This document shows, piece by piece, positions 58,561 through 64,000 of a stretch of DNA of 64,000 nt. The DNA is from Persicaria tinctoria (lineage: Eukaryota; Streptophyta; Magnoliopsida; Caryophyllales; Polygonaceae), in the NCBI GenBank assembly GCA_037127255.1, contig JBANSL010000004.1:31395967-31459966 (forward strand). The letters run 5' to 3'. The position numbers were made by a program, and so were the translations under genes. Every line of letters begins with the position of its first letter. Position 1 is the first letter of the stretch. The notes under the pieces are model-generated. The model was not told the DNA's origin. It saw only the letters and a list, made by a program, of their open reading frames with translations, and ran no database searches.

Positions 58561-60122
58561 TGATCGGTCTAAAACCAACACCCCGCAAGCGTACGGTGTC
58601 AATTGTAGTAATCGAGTGTCGAATCTCAGAGACCGTGTGAATACCAATTGCAGAACCTCAACTAGTTTACTAAGCCAAATAAGAGAAGTGATTTTTGACG
58701 GAATGAGCAAATAAGAAGAAGAAAAATAACAAATTGCTAGTTTTTGAATATATGATGGAAAACATTACAAAGTCAAGGTTCACCACAACAATGCATCCTC
58801 GATAGACTATATAATCTTCATGCCTGAACAAATTGAAAAGAGATATTTGAAGGTAAACTATCTAAAGCCATTATCGCTCAGCCTACGCATCTCGCAATAA
58901 CTGTGTCCATTTCATTCAATTACCACTCATCTTGCGCTTGTTGTAGATTAATCAATCAAATTGGACTCATTAAGCACTTAGACCCTAGCGAGCAAATCGA
59001 TCAAACAATAGCATGCGCGATCCGCATAATCAATTCAAACCTAGGTTGTCTACGATAGTTTAATATCCTCAAGAGAATTAAATAGATTGATCATAAACAA
59101 TTCTCAAGTTCAATCCATGTTTTCCAACAACTTTGTCTATGTATCCAATCTCAATTCGCGGCTTGCACGTGTTGAATATCAAAAAGATTCCAATCAATCA
59201 TAGAATTAATCGGATTAAGCACTCATGGATCAAATTAAACAAATAATAGAATTCATTCCGGCAATCATTACGCACATGTCTATCTCAGCATCGTTGGGAT
59301 CACCCTAACCCCAGAACAAGGAAATTAGCCAGACATTGATTCAGACACAATCAAAGAATTCATCATGGAAGAATATAAAACTAGATTAAAGGAACTTATC
59401 TTGAATCCAGCCAAACAAACATTCAAGAAGAAATCTCTAAATAGCCTAAGTTCTCAATGTCTGCAACTAGCGCCTGTGGAATGAAAATTGGACGACTCTT
59501 CTCTAACCCTAATTCTCTATCTATATTCTTCCAAGAAAAATCTGAACATAATCCTAAAATAATAATAAATATAATAAAAAAGTCGTTCAACAAAATATAA
59601 AACCGAACAAATAATTCTGACGAACTGGCGCTGAGAACAAGTATCGACTCGATACTTCATAGTATCGCGTCGATATGTGGCTACTGTAAAGCCATATTTC
59701 ACTCGAAAGGCTCAGGTACCGAGTCGATAGTTGCAAGTATCGACTCGATACTTCGTGGTTTCCTTCTTTGCTCGCTGTTTCGACTCGGTACTTCTAGGTT
59801 TCGAGTCCAAGTTCGCTTTGCTTCTTTGATTCTGAACTTGAAAGCTCTCTTGCCTCGACTCATGTCTCTCGAATGCTCTCTATGGACATACTCCGACTTC
59901 AAGGATCATCCTCGAACATGACTCAATCCTTGCTCCTTTTCCTTGCCTCGTTAAATATTCCAAAATATGCATCGAAACACATGAAATTTCACACACACCA
60001 TGTGTAGACCTCTATACTCGAAATGACACATAAATCACATAAAAACACATATAAAGTGACACTTAATAAACATAAAACCTACTCACAAGACACCTAAAAT
60101 CACATAAAATAAGATGATATCA
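58561..60122 (-). mobile_element. Element D right LTR (5' LTR of the element)
   Basis: 1,562 bp, TGATCGG...GATATCA, uninterrupted. The AGTATCGACTCGATACT palindrome cluster lies at about 59639-59805. CTAGT follows at 60123. Confidence 0.94.
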
Positions 60123-60218
60123 CTAGTATCCATAGATATTATTTTAGTATCCTCGCTTCGAGCTTGAAGTTAAATTTCCTTTTCTTTTAAAGCAACCTGC
60201 TTTTGCTCGATATCAACA
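60123..60218 (-). pseudogene. Probable Harbinger ORF1 exon (right of element D)
   Basis: On the - strand, after an acceptor-like CTGAAG, the frame reads VDIEQKQVALKEKEI, a TAA stop, then LQARSEDTKIISMDTS up to the D insertion. It is in register with the piece at 31078-30977. The charged helix followed by MDTS is typical of plant Harbinger ORF1 and NAM-associated C-termini. One stop and the D insertion inactivate it. Confidence 0.5.
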
Positions 60219-60821
60219 CTTCAGACATGAAAACAACATCAACCATTAGCTTTGACAGAACCCAGCTTCTTTCATATCAGCAACAAGCTTGAAATTCAAA
60301 ATCAACAAATACAGAATCTATCAATAAAGGACTCAATTTCTAGTTAAGATTATAAAACTTGGAAATCAACTCATAATCAACTCAGCTTCTTTCATGTCAA
60401 TTGCACTTGGAAATCAACTCACAAACGCCTTTGCAACTGTGGAAATCAACTCACAATTATCAACTCACAATAAGCACAAAGTAGCGACGAAGAAATCTCT
60501 GAAAATTTCTGCATTTTCATATCATTCATGACAGCAAAATCTCTGAAAATTTCTACTGCACTGTTGTGATTAAGCTAATCGTCTTCCTTCATGACACTGA
60601 GCCATAAACCCCGTCACTTGGATAGCAATCGGCGATGTTGCAATTCAAACCCCTAATTTCAGACTTGTATTGATTGCAATTATAAATATAACTTAGCATA
60701 TAGCATAAACCTCACAGTTGCACAAATGCACCTCACAGTTGCACAAATGCACATTATAATTTTATTTTTGCACCTTATACTATTCACGAAGAGAAACATA
60801 ATAAGAGATACCACATAGATA
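60219..60821. other. Spacer with short local repeats
   Basis: GGAAATCAACTCA occurs several times at 60360-60470. A 21-bp unit beginning CCTCACAGTTGCACAA is repeated in tandem at 60711-60752. AAAATCTCTGAAAATTTCT occurs twice near 60510 and 60535. No gene is supported. Confidence 0.5.
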
Positions 60822-60890
60822 GCCTATACGGGGTTTGAACCCGCATCTTTGTGCGTAGGCACATTGCTCTCCCATTTTGAGCTAATAGGC
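60822..60890 (-). tRNA. tRNA-like sequence (pseudo-tRNA or SINE head)
   Basis: Read on the - strand from 60890, GCCTAT pairs with ATAGGC at the other end (6 bp). TAGCTCAAAATGGGAGAGC fits an A box and D arm, and GCGGGTTCAAACCCCGT fits a T arm with B box GGTTCAAAC. The anticodon arm is abnormal: TGTGC/GCACA leaves only a 4-base loop. No CCA is encoded. It is therefore more likely a tRNA pseudogene or a SINE promoter head than a working tRNA, and no anticodon is assigned. Confidence 0.45.
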
Positions 60891-61788
60891 TTTATATCAC
60901 ATCACTTTTTTTGGGCAAGAAAAAAAAAAGACATTTAACATAGCTTTACATTTGATTAAAGCAAAGAGACATACATCATTTTGTCGTTAATGAAACAAAG
61001 CCAATTGAACCAAAGACAAACACAACTAGCAAAAAAGTTGAATACTATAACATATCTCTCTTTCCCGTTGCGCCAATTCAAGTTCTTTAGTCAACTTAAC
61101 CATGTGATCATCATCGAATATGAAAGAACAGCCAACTGCTGAGATCATAATATGGAATCTACTTCATTTGCGTCACATAAACTGATTAGAAGCAGATAAT
61201 CAACCCTAATAACAGTGTGCAAGATAGAATAATAGGTTTAAGTAATCCTAAACTTGACAGCTCAAATTCGTTCATCTTTTAGGCATTAAAACATCAAAGA
61301 CAATCAGACAAAGACAAGATAATACACAAGGGCAATCAATAGGAGGTTTAAATTCGTCCACCTTGCATTCCTCAGAAATATGAATTAAAACCAGTAGGTG
61401 CTTCTCTCCCTAAATCGCAACCTAATCAAACAAAAAATGTTAAAATGTGCATCTATTTTGATTCCTTTTATTTTGCTTGGACAATTTTTTTTCAAGTGAA
61501 GAGAAAGCTGAAGAAGAGAAGCAATCCTTCCATTTTTGGACAACCAAGAATAGAGGGCATGACTTTCCAGTCTTAGAGGGATATAAATTACTGAGTTGCA
61601 AGAGCTACAACTTTCTACAAATCTCTCTTTTCCATTTCCTAAATGAGCCAAATAACATGAGTGAATTCCATTTTCTGTATACCTCATACGTTTTTCTATC
61701 CACACATTTTGTTAGCCTTAATATGAGAAAACAAAACCAATACTGAAGCAGCTGTCATAATCAGTTTCCAGAAATGAACAGGATTAAC
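60891..61788 (-). other. Spacer or intron region left of the HEI10-like exons
   Basis: No confirmed gene. A - strand stretch at about 61040-61140 reads FIFDDDHMVKLTKELELAQR, a charged helix that may be an unassigned exon. Expected downstream HEI10 exons were not found. The 106-residue - strand frame at 61385-61705 matches nothing recognised. Confidence 0.35.
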
Positions 61789-62285
61789 CTTTTCTCATCA
61801 GATCTATGTTACCCATCATGTTGGTTGGGTTGGAGAAAAGATCAGGCTCTAGTCTAGGATAGAAACTGCTTGCAGGCTGGATGACTGAACGCTTAACCGA
61901 CTCATACTCACTTCTCAATTGATCATACATTTCATCAAGCTTCTTCTTCTGTCTAGCATCATTAACCAATAACTTCAAGTAATATGCCAAAAAAACATCT
62001 TAAAAGGAACAAGAAAAGATGTCACAAACCTAGATTTTTCAGCAAATTTTTCTTGTAACTCTTGCTTATCCTTTGCCAGGTTCTCATTCTCTTGTTCCAG
62101 CATCTGGCACCTCTTGGCCATTTTCTGGTAAGCAGTGTGCACCTGCTCCAGTTTTTCAGTGAATTTCTCTTGCACTATCTCACATTTCTATCGGCACTGA
62201 GATACAACTCGGTTCAGCTTGCATTGCATCTCCAGTTCCATTTGCACAATGTAGAACATCACACTTTTATATGCACTCTTCATTA
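61789..62285 (-). pseudogene. HEI10: HEI10-like (CCNB1IP1 homologue) gene fragment, two exons
   Basis: Exon a (62285-62031) encodes MKSAYKSVMFYIVQMELEM, then after a TAG at 62188-62190 KCEIVQEKFTEKLEQVHTAY, QKMAKRCQMLEQENENLAKD and KQELQEKFAEKS. Exon b (61952-61789) encodes RQKKKLDEMYDQLRSEYESV and RSVIQPASSFYPRLEPDLFS. The 78-bp intron 61953-62030 has GT...AG ends and keeps the frame. From memory this matches the coiled-coil half of plant HEI10, the RING-type E3 ligase that promotes meiotic crossovers. The RING exons would lie to the right, beyond element E or outside the window. The in-frame TAG, in a position usually coding Gln, argues for a pseudogene or gene fragment. Confidence 0.68.
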
Positions 62286-62374
62286 CTGGACATGTTTTAA
62301 GGAAGGAGAAGATATATATATATTTCCAAGATTAGTCTATAATAACAACATGCATTAGGCACTTCTAAGCATTA

Positions 62375-63802
62375 TGATGAGCGGTTTTTAGTCGCATAAA
62401 CCGTATCAAAATAAAACTCAAACCTACAAACTAGTATAGCAAGCAAGTAAGAGGTCGATCCCACAAAGAATCAAGTATTTCTCAGCAATGTGTATTTACC
62501 AATTAGTAGAACCAATTAGTAGAAGGGGGGTTTTGATTGATTGAAATAGAAAGAAAGCAAAATAAACTATAAACAGATTGATGCAAAACAATTTAGAGAA
62601 GATCGTTCTACCTACAACTATCCACTTTATTTGGTTGAATTGATATTGTAACTTCCTCTTGTCCTTTTAGTTTTCCTATGAATGCCCTTGTCTCGACCTA
62701 ATATAGTTACTAGTCCAATCAGTCCTAGAAACCCTTATCAATCAAACAGTCCCTAAAGAAGGATTTAACCCAATTGATAGCTTTAAGTCCAGAGATTACC
62801 CAAGGTATTTGCAGTCCCTAAAGAGGGATTTAACAACACATCCAACTTCCTACCCATCCAATTAGTTCAATCAGCCCTAAAGGGACAAGTTTGCTACTTG
62901 GGTTAAGGTTCACAATCAGGAATCTACAAAACCCTAACAATTGAATTGATCTAACAAGTTGGCCAGACGAGAAAGAACAAAACAATAAACAATCAAGCAC
63001 AAAGAAGTTGAAGCATTCAATATAGGAAATAAGGAACAAGATTCAGAAACTCACAATCAATCCAAATAAAGCTTCAAATTGCAAGTAGAACGAAGAGAGT
63101 TTAGTCGCCCATGGCGAACATCGCTCTCTCTCCAATTGTATGATAGAACGTAATAGAATGGAAGTTAATGAAAAATAACATAAAAGTGGCCTAATAAAAC
63201 ATCCAAGTCGGCCTCAAAACAACATAATAGAAAACTAGGGTTTTTTCCAAAACACGCTGCGCGCTGGCGGCAGCTGCGGCGGGCGCAGCAAATTATGCGG
63301 CGGGCGCAGCATGAATACCGCCCCTGGCGGCGGGCGCAGCAAATTATGCGGCGGCCGCTGCATTGGGTTTTCCCGAAAATTCCGTCTCGAATTAGCTCTC
63401 GACGTCAACATGAAAGTTGTAGCTCTCTGAAAGAGCTTTCCAACGCATGGTCATAATAGTCGATCGGACAACCGAGGCCTCCAGAAAGTGCAAAACAAGT
63501 TCAGCATGTCTGGCGACAACTTCTGCAGACTTGTTCTTCGTTTAGGTTCGCTTCTTCTTCTCAGGACCTCTTGAGATCTTCATGTAAGCTTCTTCGATCA
63601 ACTAGACATTCTCATCCAATGCGTTATCAACCTATGTCTCCTCCTCGGATCCACGATTACCTGGAATAATCAATAAAAACATGTAGATTCCGACTCCAAC
63701 CACACAGAGAACAAATATGCAAATTATACTTAAACCATGCATGATATGCATCATAACTAAGCTAAATGAAACCTATTATAACTCTCTAAATGCATGCTAT
63801 CA
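62375..63802 (-). mobile_element. Element E left LTR (relative of B), about 1.43 kb
   Basis: The end ATGCATGCTATCA, the block AAAGAGCTTTCCAACGCATGG and the run of small landmarks align with the B LTR. The first bases differ, so the start at TGATGAGCGG is a best guess. It is followed by a polypurine tract and hairpin, so it is the 3' LTR of a - strand element that continues past the window. It lies about 90 bp from the HEI10-like exon, within the presumed intron. Confidence 0.8.
63253..63362. repeat. GCGGCGGGCGCAGC motif cluster in E LTR
   Basis: About five units of a GCGGCGGGCGCAGC type, two of them followed by AAATTATGCGG, in otherwise AT-rich DNA. It sits at the place where B carries GCCGCGGGGCGGCC units. 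Confidence 0.82.
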
Positions 63803-63841
63803 AACTCCCCCACACTTAAGCTTTTGCTTGTCCTCAAGCAA
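63803..63841 (-). promoter_or_regulatory. Element E polypurine tract with terminal hairpin
   Basis: As read on +, AACTCCCCCACACTTAAG is followed by TTGCTTG-TCCT-CAAGCAA (63824-63841), a perfect 7-bp stem with the same sequence as in B. Confidence 0.78.
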
Positions 63842-64000
63842 TCAAAAACAAATATAGAATTGATCATCCCACAAATAAGATCTTCATGCTATAGTTTTAG
63901 AAAAGCAACATCAAGCAATAGGAGTCATGAATAAGAGAACAAATATCCTAGCAAATATATGAGCGATCCAATAGTAAAAGGAAATTTAGTCCAACCTCAC
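63842..64000 (-). mobile_element. Element E internal region, first bases, cut by the window end
   Basis: Non-coding sequence corresponding to 34683 onwards of B; the rest is outside the window. Confidence 0.65.

Larger units (their letters stand above)
31079..60122 (-). mobile_element. Element D: Athila-like non-autonomous LTR retrotransposon, split by A3
   Basis: Once the nested A3 is excluded, D is about 6.0 kb with two 1,562-bp LTRs (TGATCGG...GATATCA). On the - strand the order is: 5' LTR 60122-58561, Asp-type PBS, zinc-knuckle frame, GCTTGGG hairpin, central hairpin/purine box, conserved non-coding segment, terminal hairpin/polypurine tract, and 3' LTR (55696-55593 plus 32536-31079). 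It has no protease, reverse transcriptase or integrase. Target duplication CTAGT flanks it. It is the outermost and oldest insertion of the nest. Confidence 0.92.

Noticed and set aside
61385..61705. 106-residue - strand frame left of the HEI10-like exons as a further exon
   Set aside because: Its sequence does not resemble the HEI10 C-terminal region and no suitable splice sites were seen.

Overview
The window is nuclear DNA from a flowering plant, made almost entirely of repeats. The evidence is primer-binding sites matching plant initiator-Met and Asp tRNAs, Athila-type gag and protease, a plant PIF/Harbinger transposase, a Stowaway-like MITE, and a fragment resembling plant HEI10. No gene here is clearly intact and functional, and the species cannot be told. 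The mix of satellite and nested elements suits pericentromeric or other heterochromatin.

Left part (1-27025): a non-coding LTR-retrotransposon family, called A here, has LTRs of about 3.07 kb, an internal region of about 5.3 kb and an initiator-Met PBS. It occurs as an old partial copy A1 (1-4054) and as a three-LTR-type tandem A2 (13631-26435: 3' internal part, LTR, full internal region, LTR). Between A1 and A2, and again after A2, lies an AT-rich satellite with an 80-bp monomer. The array shows a 3,098-bp segmental duplication and carries one MITE whose empty site survives in the sister copy.

Middle (27025-31078): a CT-rich gene-5'-end-like stretch, a CACTA-type subterminal region ending at 28340, a decayed PIF/Harbinger transposase (+ strand), a 90-bp tandem repeat, and the 3' end of a reading frame that probably is the Harbinger ORF1 (- strand).

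Nest (31079-60122): element D (- strand, TSD CTAGT) sits in that ORF1. Element A3 (+, TSD ATACT) sits in D's left LTR. Element B (-, TSD AAATT) sits in A3's 5' LTR and element C (-) in A3's 3' LTR, where a later deletion removed most of C's right LTR and most of the rest of A3's LTR. B, C and D are Athila-like and use an Asp-tRNA PBS. Each keeps only part of gag-pol: B a gag fragment, C decayed gag-protease plus the integrase end, D a zinc-knuckle frame.

Right part (60123-64000): remainder of ORF1, a tRNA-like sequence, two exons of a HEI10-like gene (- strand) with a premature stop, and the start of element E, a relative of B that runs out of the window.

The most notable signal is an architecture shared by B, C, D and, where visible, E. 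Each has a perfect or near-perfect hairpin with an AGGA/GGGA loop next to a polypurine-like CTTAAGTRTGGGG box. The module occurs once at the 3' LTR and again 1.2-1.5 kb upstream, with different stem sequences that still pair. Family A independently repeats its own polypurine tract three times, one copy inside a hairpin. In addition, each Athila-like family carries its own palindromic motif, clustered in the LTR.
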